Below, piece by piece: positions 1-11,500 of a stretch of 64,000 nucleotides of DNA. The number at the start of each line of letters is the position of its first letter. Within the stretch, counting starts at the first letter, position 1. The DNA is from Caprella mutica (lineage: Eukaryota > Arthropoda > Malacostraca > Amphipoda > Caprellidae): NCBI GenBank assembly GCA_947561585.1, contig CANNZV010000928.1:124001-188000 (forward strand), in the 5' to 3' direction. Below the pieces are notes generated by a model. The model was not told where the DNA came from. It saw only the letters and a list, made by a program, of their open reading frames with translations, and did no database searches. The translations under genes and the position numbers were made by a program.

Positions 1-261
1 TATATGTGGTGGTTTTATTTCTACTAGATTTAAATAATGACAAAATTAAACTTTTTTCACTGCACAAAATTACATCACATTGTTAAGAAAACACAACTCT
101 ACCTGATCACCTATCACCTGGCCTCGTATGACGTAAAACTTCTTCACATTTTGGTATTTGAACTCATTTGTCCGACAAATCAGTCTGTCTGACGATTCGC
201 TACTTACCCTAATAACAAGTAACTAACACTCTCATTGTAACAAATTTAAACTTCTTTCGGC

Positions 262-800
262 CAATCACAAGCTGTTTATTTTTCACTACACATGTGACAG
301 AACAGCAGAAAGAAAGGTTGTGTGAACGCTCTTTATCAGTTGAGGTATTTAGTTTATCAATCACAAGCTGATTATCTTCACTATCGCCAACACAACAGCG
401 ATATTAACTGTAAGATGATGTCATTCAGCACTTCTTGTTAATTATATTTTATTTTGTGTTTGGTAGTTTGACTTCTAGTAAAAGTGGTGTGAAACGGTTT
501 TGACCGAAGACTTCAATTTGGCATCAAGGGGTATTTTACAGGGTATTTTAAACCAGGAGGTTTTGATGGGGGAGGGAGGTATTGTACACTGTACAGGGGT
601 TTAAGACTGGCAGATTATTGCATTTATCATACACGGAGGGTTTTTGACTACAGGAGTTTTTGTCCTAGAATCCAAAACAGGACCTTATAAGCAAAGAGCG
701 AAAACTTTGAATGGGTTGTCTCTGCCAGTCGAACCCCTCCACACCTCTTCCAACCATTATTGTAAGAGTACACACTGCAGTTTCATGTTAAAAATGAATT
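262..800 (+). repeat. Dispersed repeat, copy A, interrupted
   Basis: Two blocks (about 262-395 and 722-800) match, in the same order but on the opposite strand, a compact copy at about 42085-42255. Shared words include CACTACACATGTGA, GAACGCTCTTTATCAGT and CACACCTCTTCC. The sequence between the blocks here is absent from the other copy, so it looks like a later insertion containing the degenerate array at 520-680. Family unknown; no coding capacity seen. Confidence 0.6.
520..680. repeat. Degenerate word-array relic (foldback type)
   Basis: Irregular repeats of the type GGGGTATTTTACAGGG / GGAGGTTTTTGACTACAGG end in TTTTTGTCCTAGAATCC. That ending resembles the outer ends of the foldback elements at 4210-4858 (TTATTGTCCTGGAATC) and 60270-61938. 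It is read as one arm of an old foldback element inserted into the dispersed repeat around it. No opposite arm was found. Confidence 0.4.
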
Positions 801-1024
801 AATATTAACTTGCTCGACATACACACGTTAAAATAAACAGCAATATTATGAATATTTGAATTTTTGTCTTTAAGGATAAATTTTCATTGACTTGAGCTAT
901 ACTCTAATTATTGTCAAAATGTCCTAGGATTTTGTCTGAGTTATTTCTTCATCCCTACGCAGTATTTAATAATAGCATCTAAAAAAAAACTTTGATTTTT
1001 TATTGTCATCATAATGAGCAGTGC

Positions 1025-2110
1025 CACAGGGGTGGAAAATACCGGGGTGGAAAATACCGGGGTGGAAAATACCGGGGTGGAATATACCGGGGTGGAATAT
1101 ACCGGGGTGGAAAATACAGGGGTGGAATATACCGGGTGGAATATACCGGGTGGAATATACCGGGTGGAATATACCGGGGTGGAAAATACCGGGGTGGAAT
1201 ATACCGGGGTGGAAAATACCGGGGTGGAATATACCGGGGTGGAATATACCGGTTTGGAATATACCGGGGTGGAAAATACCAGGGGGAATATACCGGGGTG
1301 GAAAATACCGGGGTGGAATATACCGGGGTGGAATATACCGGAGTGGAAAATACCTGGGTGGAAAATACCGGGGTGGAATATACCGGGGTGGAAAATACCG
1401 GGGTGGAAAATACAGGGGTGGAATATACCGGGTGGAATATACCGGGGTGGAAAATACCGGGGTGGAATATACCGGGGTGGAAAATACCGGGGTGGAATAT
1501 ACCGGGTTGGAATATACCGGGGTGGAATATACCGTGGTGGAATATACCGGGGTGGAAAATACCTGTGTGGAATATACCAGGGTGGAATATACCGGGGTGG
1601 AATATACCGGGGTGGAATATACCGGGGGTGGAATATACCGGGGGTGGAATATACCGGGGTGTATTATTCCCGGGTGGAATATACCGGGGTGGAATATACC
1701 GGGGTGGAATATACCGGGGTGGAATATACCGGGGTGGAATATACCGGGGTGTATTATTCCCGGGTGGAATATACCGGGGTGGAATATACAAGGGTGGAAT
1801 ATACCGGGGTAGAATATACACCGTGGGTGGAATATACCGGGGTGTATTATTCCCGGGTGGAATATACCGGGGTGTATTATTCCCGGGTGGAATATACCGG
1901 GGTGGAATATACCGGGGTAGAATATACACCGTGGGTGGAATATACCGGGGTGGAATATACCGGGGTGTATTATTCCCGGGTGGAATATACCGGGGTGGAA
2001 TATACCGGGGTAGAATATACACCGTGGGTGGAATATACCGGGGTGGAATATACCGGGGTGGAATATACACCGTGGGTGGAATATACCGGGAGTGGAATAT
2101 ACCGGGGTGA
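1025..2110. repeat. 15-bp minisatellite (GGGGTGGAATATACC)n
   Basis: About 70 tandem units of GGGGTGGAATATACC with interspersed variants (GGAAAATACC, GTGTATTATTCCCGG, AGAATATACACCGTGG). The variants themselves recur in order after 1650, indicating a higher-order unit in the right half. Because 15 is a multiple of three and the unit lacks stops, open frames of 260-395 codons appear on both strands; these are not genes. Confidence 0.95.
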
Positions 2111-2219
2111 GTTGAATATACAACAAATAATTCAGTTTAGACCCCTTATATATTTAACTTATTCTTATAATTTTATCAATAAATATCTACAAAAACTCTA
2201 ACTAATCCTTATATCTTCA

Positions 2220-2694
2220 TCTTCGCATATTGCGGAAGGTTATATTTTATGGCGTATTTATTTATTTATTTATCATCTTGTTATTCTCATAACTTATATA
2301 ATTTTCAATCAAATTTCCTGGAATTTGGTGAAACCATTAGTCAATGTACAGGAATGATTTAGTAACATTTTGGGAGCGATCAGATGAAAGGTCAAGGTCA
2401 TTTATAACTCAACAACTCAAAACATATTCAATGAAATTGTCAGAAATTTGGTGGAGTGATTGGTCAATATTTTGGAACCATTTGGTTATATTTTGGTAGC
2501 GATCGGGTCAAAGATCAAAGGTCAAGGTCATTTTTAACTCAAAACGTATTCAACCAAATTGCCTGAAATTTGGTGAAACGAATAGTCATTATCCAGTCAC
2601 ATGTTTATTTGATTTTGGGAGCGAACAGGTTAAAGGTCAAGGTCATTTATAAGCAGTGGCGAGTGTATGCGCTCTACGAGTGCCCGTGCTCTAG
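2220..2694 (+). mobile_element. Helitron-like nonautonomous element, copy 1
   Basis: Starts near the short inverted repeat CTTCGCATATTGCGGAAGG and a (TTTA)n run. It continues through degenerate ~100-bp modules containing AAGGTCAAGGTCATTTATAA and ends GCGCTCTACGAGTGC...CTCTAGTT. The hairpin-capable GCGCTC/GAGTGC and terminal CTAG match copies at 7897-8490 and 60530-61109. No transposase or Rep/helicase is encoded. Helitron assignment rests mainly on the empty site described for the 60530 copy. Confidence 0.6.
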
Positions 2695-2837
2695 TTAACC
2701 ATTTGTTAATATTTTGTTCTATTTTTCCTTGAGTTACTGATTATTGAGAATGGGTAGAGGATGAGTTTGCCATTCTTTTTCTTCTTATGAATTACATTCA
2801 TCCAAGATAAGATATTGACTGTGGAGAGAGATGAAAT

Positions 2838-3001
2838 GTTACTGATGTTAGACCTCAACTCGGACACCCACAGTACTCTGAAAGTGGCTCTTAGCACAGA
2901 TCAGTGACAAACCTGACCTTTGGAAATTACACACTGAGCTGTATTAACACCAAGTTTCCGAGTACTGTGAGTGTTCGAGTTGAGGTATAATATCAGTAAC
3001 T
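2838..3001. mobile_element. Small MITE with ~45-bp terminal inverted repeats
   Basis: GTTACTGATGTTAGACCTCA at the left and the complement of TGAGGTATAATATCAGTAAC at the right form near-perfect inverted arms of about 45 bp that continue to ACAGTACTC. Total about 164 bp, with a short unpaired centre. No coding capacity. Superfamily not determined because no target duplication is obvious. Confidence 0.75.
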
Positions 3002-3744
3002 TTGACCTTATCAGTAAAGAAAAGATAAAGAGAAGCAGTACCTGCATGGTGACTTACTTTTGGTTTCAAATGTTAATGTCCCTTTAGACAATAAATAATG
3101 AATTTTAGAATAATTTCAAGATAGCATTAATGGAAATAAACAATATATTTTATGCACTACTGTTGATAAAATTAGTAGAAACTCTACACAGAAATGTTGT
3201 TATTATTTCTTGGAATTAAATACCTTTTATTATTAAAATCTAATATTCGAAGCAAAGTTCACATAGGTATTCAGTGTCCTGGTCTGTCTGTTCAATATTT
3301 ACTATTTTCTGTGTACATTCAGAGTTCCCAGATCTAACTTTGCGTTACCCGTTGCATCTTCCCGTTATCTTATCTAATCAGATTTAAGATAGAGCTGCTT
3401 TGAATTAAAGTTCACTGTGGGGATAATATTTGGTGGTGTTGAGACGTAAAGTGTACCTCTTTGAAAGAGTTAACGGTGAGTGTAATTAACTTCACAATCT
3501 CTAAATTCTCTGCAAATAACATACATTGATTTTCCAGGTAATTATCCTTTTTCTTTATCTACATTGAAGTAAGTGAGTGTCTATAGGATGAATTACGTGT
3601 TAGTTCTTCTACATACTTAGGAAATAAGAGCCTAATTATATTGAAAGTTGTAGCTCGCTACTCAATATCTCTCATCAAGGATGGGGTTCACCAAGGACAC
3701 ACAGCTGGTCCTGATGAATTTGTTACTTTGGTGCGCGGAAGATT
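3002..3744. other. AT-rich intergenic sequence, nothing recognised
   Basis: No open frame of note, no tandem array and no inverted repeat was seen between the small MITE and the outer foldback element. Confidence 0.5.
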
Positions 3745-5137
3745 CAACTAATGAAAATTCCACTGCGAAATATTTCACTGGGAAAATTCCACTGCGGAAT
3801 ATTCCACTGGGAAAATTTCACTAAACCAATAAAATTCGATATTAAATTGTACTGTATTTTTTCATCATAAATTGTAATTATATTGTAATTAAATAGAACT
3901 TATTAAAAATTTAATTGTGAATGGAGAAGGGTTCAACAATGGAAAATATATCAAAAAGATGCATGTATCTCTAATAGTTTATGAAATATACTAACTTAAA
4001 CTTGTGTTCTGTTTTTTTTGAGACACCCTGTACATTTGAATAAATGCTCATAATATGAGTATCTTCACATTCATCACCTTCTTCTTTGTCTAATCGTATG
4101 TAATTATGATGAAACTAAAAGTCATGAAAAAACAGCTTCCAAATCGGTTTAAAAATAAAATTATTAATATTTTTTCATAAGGACTGGTGCGTCTGGTTCA
4201 GTCCCTAGGGTGACAGGACAATAACCCCCCTAGCAAAAAAAAAAAAAAACCCGCGGTCAAAAAACTCCATTGCAATATACCCCGGACAAAAAAAAACGTA
4301 CAATAAAACCCCCGGACAAATACCCCCCGGACAAGAACCCCCCAAGCAAAAAACCCATGGTGCAAAAAACCCACGGTCGATATAAATAGCATAATTCATT
4401 TTAATTAATTTTCATTAATTTTCTATTAATAAAATTACTATATGCTATAAATATAAAGAGATATAGTGCACCTAAGGTTAGGTTAGCAGTCCGATTGGGG
4501 GGTTTGGGGGGGGGGGGGGGCTTGCCCACCTCCCGTCCATGTTTGATAGTGACAAAATGTATGCTGTACTTTAGTTATTTTTACTATAAAATAGGTAATT
4601 GGGTATACCTTATTTTGCAAAAAAAATTTCATATTTTCGAAGAAAATGTAATAATTATTCGTTCGCATTGAATGATGTTTAATATATTAAAATGAATTAT
4701 GCTATTTATATAGACCGGGGTTTTTTTGCACCGGGGGTTTTTTGCTTAGGTTGTTTTTGTCTGGGGGTATTTGTCCGGGGGGTTTATTGCACGAGGGTTT
4801 TTTTTCTGGGGGTATTTTGCACGGGTTTTTTTTACACGAGGGGTTATTGTCCTGGAATCAGTCCCTAGGTTACTAAGATTAACAATGTAAACTTATAATC
4901 TATATAAAGACATTCACTTAACAATTTATTAAACCAATTACGCTATAATAAAAAAAATATGCAATACAATTTTTTTTTCTTTAGTGGAATTTTCCGCAGC
5001 TGAATGTTCGCAGTGGAATATTCCTCAGTGGATTATTCCTTAGTGGAATATTCCGTAGCAGAATTTTCCTCAGTGGAATTTTCCAAGTGCAAAATTCTGC
5101 AGTGGAACTTTCCGCAGTGGAATTTTCCTAGAGCCGT
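3745..5137. mobile_element. Outer foldback element with AAATTCCACTGCGG-type arms
   Basis: Left arm (about 3750-3825) repeats GAAAATTCCACTGCGGAATA-like words. Right arm (about 4983-5137) carries the same words in reverse complement (CGCAGTGGAATTTTCC). The right outer end reads TTTTCCTAGAGCC, so its complement begins GGCTCTAGGA, close to other foldback ends here. The core is AT-rich and holds a second, nested foldback (4210-4858). No transposase. Confidence 0.65.
4210..4858. mobile_element. Nested foldback element with target-site duplication
   Basis: Arms are arrays of short G/C-run words (ACCCCCCGGACAAA and relatives) in opposite orientation. The ends are GTGACAGGACAATAACCCC on the left and the complement of GGGGTTATTGTCCTGGAAT on the right. 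Direct repeats CAGTCCCTAGG flank the element at 4199-4209 and 4859-4869 (up to 11 bp; the true length may be 9-11 given end ambiguity). The core has GGTTAGGTTAGC and a long G run. It lies inside the outer foldback. Confidence 0.8.
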
Positions 5138-5452
5138 TACTTTATTTGTCCTTAATTCAAAGAAGTGTAAGATTTCATTAAATTTCCAAAAGCTAGAATG
5201 AGAAATGGTGTAAATTGCCTCACATTTTCTCACTCATCTCTCAGTAGACGTGTGACTGTTCTGTAGGTAAAGAGTGTCTCTTAAAATAACCAACACACTC
5301 TTTCATTCAGTCTTTGGTGCCTATCTTCTAGGGCAAAAATGTTATCAATGTTAGAAATAATTTGTATCACAAGATTTGTTTCTTTGCAGCAAATTATTTA
5401 TTATTTTTTTCATGTCAATGAACTTGCTCTAACTAATTTTTTTTTTCAGAAA

Positions 5453-5598
5453 ATGGGAGTCCTAACTTTCTACGACAACTTCAGACGCCGTATTGGTAGT
5501 CTCCTCGAAGGTGCTTTTACCGACGCTATTCTGCTGGTTGAAGGGGTAGAGATACCTGTGCATAAGTGCATTCTTGCTGTTCAGAGTGAATACTTCAG
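5453..5598 (+). CDS. BTB gene exon 1: start and first half of BTB
   Basis: ATG at 5453 lies three bases after an AG acceptor preceded by a T tract. The exon ends TACTTCAG|GTGAGT, phase 2. It encodes MGVLTFYDN... through ...AVQSEYF, the N-terminal half of the BTB fold with the FTDAILLVEG and PVHKCILA segments. Confidence 0.85.
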
Positions 5599-8500
5599 GT
5601 GAGTCTCAACTGATGGTTATGTGAATGACATATTATATAATGTTTTAAAGTAGTGTATTTCAGTATAGAATATGAAGGGAATTGTTAACTAGGTTCATGA
5701 GAGACTTGTCCACTTGGTAGTTAATCTTATTGCACAAGAAATAATATACCAGATGAGTTTTAACTCACATATAGACATAATTTTAATTTGAAATGATCAA
5801 ATGTAGTCTTGTCAGATCAATTATAGCTCTATTCAGTTTTTAGGCAGAGAATAATCCATAGTTAATTAAGAGGTGGAATGCGTGGAAGTCTCTTGCCTAA
5901 ATCTGTTACGCGGAACTGACATGGTAGAGAATAGAGGTAGGACTTCTCTAGGAGATGCTAACAGCACAAGCCACAACACACACGGAACCTGGAAATCTGC
6001 ATTGCCAACCTATTTATGCTACGATAAACTACAGGGTGAAATATTGATGTTTTTTTTTATATTGTGAATCATACGGTTTTGGTTTGTGATACATATAGTA
6101 TCTTCAAACAATAGCATATAACTGGGACAATAAATGCCAGTAATCAAATGTACGTATTCTACAGGGTGGGGCGTAAGTTCGGAAGCAATTTTTCAAACAT
6201 TAATATAATTCTTAAAAATAGGTTCCTAAGTAGGTGATAGGGTTTGAACTATAGTAGAGACACTACATTATGACGTGGCAGTGTTATTTTTTACAAAAAA
6301 TTAGTCAATTCAAAAATTTCAAACAAAAGAGAAGCCATTATTGCTCTACATCGTGCCGGGAAGTCAGATTCCATCATTTCAAAGACTCTCTCAATAGCGA
6401 GATCGACTGTTTGGAAGTGTGTGAAGCGTTTTAATGAGAGAGGAGACTTGACTGATCGTCCAAGAAGTGGTAGACCACGCTCACAACGCACCAAACAACT
6501 GATAAAATGTGCCCGAGAGAAGATCAGGAGGAACCCGAAAAGGTCAATACGATTGTTAGCCAAAACAGCTAATGTGAGTCCCAGAACAATGAGAAGAGTT
6601 GTCAAAGAAGACCTAAAGATGTCCTCTTTTACCCTCCAAAAGAGACAGACTCTGTCAGAAACTGTAAAGAAAAAGAGATTGGAGAGAGGCAAAGCACTTC
6701 TGAGAGAATTGAAGTCTGGCACGGCTGGTGAAATTGTTTGGTCTGACGAAAAAATTTTCACAGTGGAAATGGCTCACAACCGGAGGAATGACAGAATATT
6801 TGGTAAAAGTGCAGAAGACATCCCATACAACCAAAAAACTGTCCACAGAACCATGAAACCTGCTTCAGTAATGGTCTGAGCCGCCGTTTCAGAAACTTGG
6901 AGATCTCCTTTAATTTTTGCGGAACAAGGCGCCAAAATCAATGCTAAATGTTATATTGAGAATATTTTGACGGCAATGTTGGAGTCAGCGCGACTTCACA
7001 TACTGCAAATGTCACTCAAAACTGGTGCCATGACCATCTTCCACGGTTTTGGTCCGAAGAAATGTGGCCTCCCTGCTCCCCAGATGTTAATCCTATGGAC
7101 TTTTCGGTATGGTCCATTCTTGAATCAAAGGCCTGTGGTAAATTCCATCGCAGTGTGGATGATTTAAAGCGTTCACTCCAGAAATCTTGGAAGGAAATTT
7201 CACAAGAACAGTTGCGTGCCGCAGTAGGAGGAGTTCGGAGGAGATTTGAGGCTGTTATTAAAAACAAGGGGAGACATTTTGAATAAATTTATGATTTTTG
7301 AATTCTTAAAACCCTTATGTAATAATACATAACTGTAAATTATTAAATATATTTTTCGTTGGATTATAATATGTACTTTCATTTGCTTCCAAACTTACGC
7401 CCCACCCTGTATTTGTCCAAGTTCCTCGTATCAAATTCGTGTCATGGGTATATTATATAAGACTGCATATAAGTTAAACTCGATTCACCTCCTCCTTTCA
7501 TCTTAAATAATGTCATTCTTAATGTGTAGTATTGCCATTAGTGGTCGATAAAGTGTGGCTGAGCGCTTTCACATCCAACCACACCGCTAACCTACCCTTA
7601 GGTAATATAATGAATAGTCTATCTAGTATTCACTTTGGAATATTTAAATTATAAAGGATATATATATTATTTGTGAACTGGGAATAATTTCGTGCATCTA
7701 TTTTTTCATCATTTTTTTAAATTAAGGCACCTGGTAATAGAAATAGATATTAGGGAGGCAATTTTCCGGGTGCCAAATTATCCTGGTGGCTTTTGTTCAG
7801 GTAGCAATTGTCCGATGACGGATTAAAATACTGGGACAAATGTGTCCCAATCGCTACGAACGAGTAACATTTGTCCATTACCATTTCACCAAAGAACTAG
7901 ATTATGTGCACTCGGTAGAGCGCATACCTTCGCCTCAGTTTTGACCCGTTCACTCCCAAAATTAAGGAAACTGCTAACTGGATAATAACCAATCGTCCCA
8001 CCAAGTTTCATGCAATATGAAACAATACTTTTTGAGTTATAAATGACCTTGACCTTTGACCGGATCGCTTCCAAAATTCTACCAGATCGTTCCTGGTCAT
8101 TGACCATATGTACCATCAAATTTCAGACAATTTCGTTGAATACTTTTTGAGTTACAAATGACCTTGACCTTGATTTTTGATCTCTGACCCGATCACTCCC
8201 AAAATCCATCAAAATGGTTCTTGCATATTGACCAATCGTTCCACCAAGTTTCATGCAATATGGTTCGATACTTTTCGAGTTATGAATGACCGTGACCTTG
8301 ACCGTATACAGGGTCTTTCCCAAAAGACTAGAAGCAGGTCACTGGACATGGACCAATCGTTTCACCTAATTTCAGGCAATTTGGTTGAATACTTTTTTCA
8401 GGTAAGCGAATAACAAGATGATAAATAAATAAATAAATATATAAATATATTCCGATGAAAATATAACCTTCCGCAAGATTGCGAAGGTAATTACCATTCT

Positions 8501-11500
8501 TTCAACTCATCTCAACAGTTTACCCAATTCATTTCCGTCATAACTCTTGCATCCGGAGATGTTAATGCTATTTCTGTTATTAATTGCAAGCTTTGGTTCA
8601 TCTTACATTATTATTTGTTTCTCCTATCTTTTCAGCGACTTATTCTTTCCAAAGAATGGCTCTCGACAAGCTGCAGATCAGAGAGGTGCTGCGTCTAGTT
8701 CACAAGCAATTGTGGAATTGGATGACGCTTCTATTGCCAACCAACAATCTATAATAGAAATAACCGACATCAAATATCCAGGCGCTGACAATGTTGTTAA
8801 GCTCAGGAATACCAAAGTGAAAGTAGTGAGGGCTGTGCTGGAGTACTTCTACCGAGGAGAGTACGACTATGATGACGATGTGAGTACATAGCACTTTGTG
8901 TACCCTATTTTATTATCACCTAGTTTTGTAAGTTTATACGGTCAACATAGATTAAGTATATATGGCGTGAAGATGACAGTTGGTAAAACTTTCACGGAAA
9001 TTAAAGAGGAGTCTGTCATTTAGTGTTAGGGTTTACAATCTATTGTCGGACATGTCAAACGTTACTGCAGACCAGCGACAGTAGTTTAGATTCGTTAAAA
9101 CCTAATTTCATCAAGGAAATAGAGTTCAAGAAAATTGAAAGTTTAAGAGCAGCATTGGTATTTTTTATATCAACAGAGAGTGTGAGGAAATACGTAGCTG
9201 AATAGTAACAATATTTGACCAAATGCTTGCGTGGATGAGCTATTATTGAGTAGTGATACTAGGGCAGAGTAATCTGGAAAGGTCTTTAATATCAAAAAAT
9301 TTAAAGATTATAATAATTATTGTGCCAATACTAATTTATGCGTACACGTTTGTTCTAATAAATGAATGCATGCATATGTGATTAACTGATCTTTGAGGAA
9401 AAAGTGGAACCTGCGATGCGTTTGTACGTAGAACTTGAGCTGAAGTTCATAACTAAAATGGCTACAATGATTAAATAAAATGAAGAATTTCACACTTTTA
9501 ATCCTAAGAATTAATATAGATTTAACTTTTCATAAGCTTTTGAAAGTTAATTAAGTAACACAAATGTGTATTTAACTTTACCTCAACATCAGGTGGAGAC
9601 TCACTTGCTGGCTCTGGAGTTGGCTCACCAGTTCAAACTGAGAGACATGGAGGACACTCTGTCCTGCAACTTGGCAGTTGACATTTCAGCCCACAGTTTC
9701 AGTGAATTCTACAACATGAAAATGCGCTACAAGAATGCGAAACTTGAAGATTGTTGCAGTAGTTTCTTGAAGGAAAATGGTGAAGAGATTGCCAAGAGCG
9801 ACAATTTCTCCAAACTGACTCGTGTGAGTATGTTAGGTCTGTTATTTGATAAATTGAACATTCATTATTATTATCATCTTTGTGAAAAGAATCAAATTAT
9901 ATTTATTCAAGAGCGTACTAACTGTAGTGTGATCATCTAGTGTTTCTATTAAAAAGATTTTCATCGAAATCATTTTATTTATTAAAAGATATCTGTGGTT
10001 AATAAATCTTGTAATGATGGATAAATTATCGTAAATGTTGTTGAACCAAAGAGTAGCAGCTGGGTTATGAAGTTCTTTATTATACAGTATATTGTAGTCA
10101 CGATGAATACTTTCCGCCTGAATTAGGTTTGAGTGAAAACAGATACTTCAACTTAACATAGTATTTATTACAGTACCATTGAAATTAACTGAGACTTCTA
10201 ACACAGATTTCTCTGCTGTCTCTCTTGGATGAGGAGAGTTTTGCAGCTGCTGAAATAGACATTTTTCGTGCGGCGGAGAGATGGGCTGGTGTGAATAAAC
10301 CGAACAGAAAAACTGTGAAAGACATTGTCGAGAAAATCAGACTGGCGACAATGTCACAGGAGGTGAATTTTGAATTGTTTATAATTATGAAGAAAATCTG
10401 TAATATTTAGAATTAGACTATAGCTAACATCAAATATGAAGCATCTAATTGTTTTTTCCTCAGGATTTGATTGACGTCGTGGAAGTTTCTAAAGAACTTC
10501 CCTCCATTGATATTCGTGAACCAGTGCGTAGCATTACCAAGAAAGATGCGGCCTCAACTAATTTCCGACAACAACCAACCACACTTGTTCGACAGCAACC
10601 ACCCACACTTGTTCGACAGCAACCAGCCACACTTGTTCGACAGCAACCAGCCACACTTGTTCGACAGCAACCAGCCACACTTGTTCGACAGCAACCAGCC
10701 ACACTTGTTCGACAGCAACCACCCACACTTGGTAATTTACTCCACTATTTTTAAACCAAACAAATATTTTTTCTTTTTGTTCTCATGAATTGTAATTTAC
10801 GAACATCTCCATCAAAGAATTGAATTAGAATAAGCAATGGATGCAATCATTCAGATCTAAATTGGTAATTGTTTTCAAATTTACTTCATATATCATAAAT
10901 ATTCATACGAATGACAGTCACGAACATTTCGATTCTAGTGTCTGTGAACAATTTTGTTCGCCATTTCGCAAACACGGACAGAGTATTTCAGAAAAAATTG
11001 ACATTTGTCGGGACGTGTGGACGGGCTGAGAATATTGTATTGAAATGTTGCCTGAAGAAACTATTTCATTCACATTTTATGAATGTAATTGTACATAGAG
11101 CAACATAACAAGGAATAGCCGAGTCATGACGTCATACTAGTGTTTGATATCCCAGTGGATGATGTTACGTAGAAGTTGTAGTGACTCTATTCCATTGGAA
11201 CTACGATTGAACATTACATTAATTGAAATATTATAACTGAATGCTGAAAATGATTTATATGATATTTTTATTATTCTACTCTCATAAAAGTTTAGCATTT
11301 TCATCAGGTTGCTATTTAGCATTTTTATTAGAATAGGTAGGTAATCATGTTCCGTAGTAATTACCTAATTAAGCACATACCTAATTAGGTAGGTAGGAAG
11401 TTAGTTAGATCAGTAATCTACCTAATTATGTTACGGTTAGGTATACCTGCATTCAACTTCCAAAGCATGCATGGGAATGCTAGAATGCTCTCCAATATCT

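Noticed and set aside
966..2201. Open frames of 263-395 codons on both strands
   Set aside because: They are readings of a stop-free 15-bp minisatellite; overlapping frames on both strands and no non-repeat domain.
4447..4560. G-quadruplex-rich promoter
   Set aside because: The G run is the core of a foldback element with no adjacent gene.
6421..6879. Functional DNA-binding gene in intron 1
   Set aside because: It is the N-terminal part of a mariner transposase with downstream stop and frameshift, bounded by element ends.
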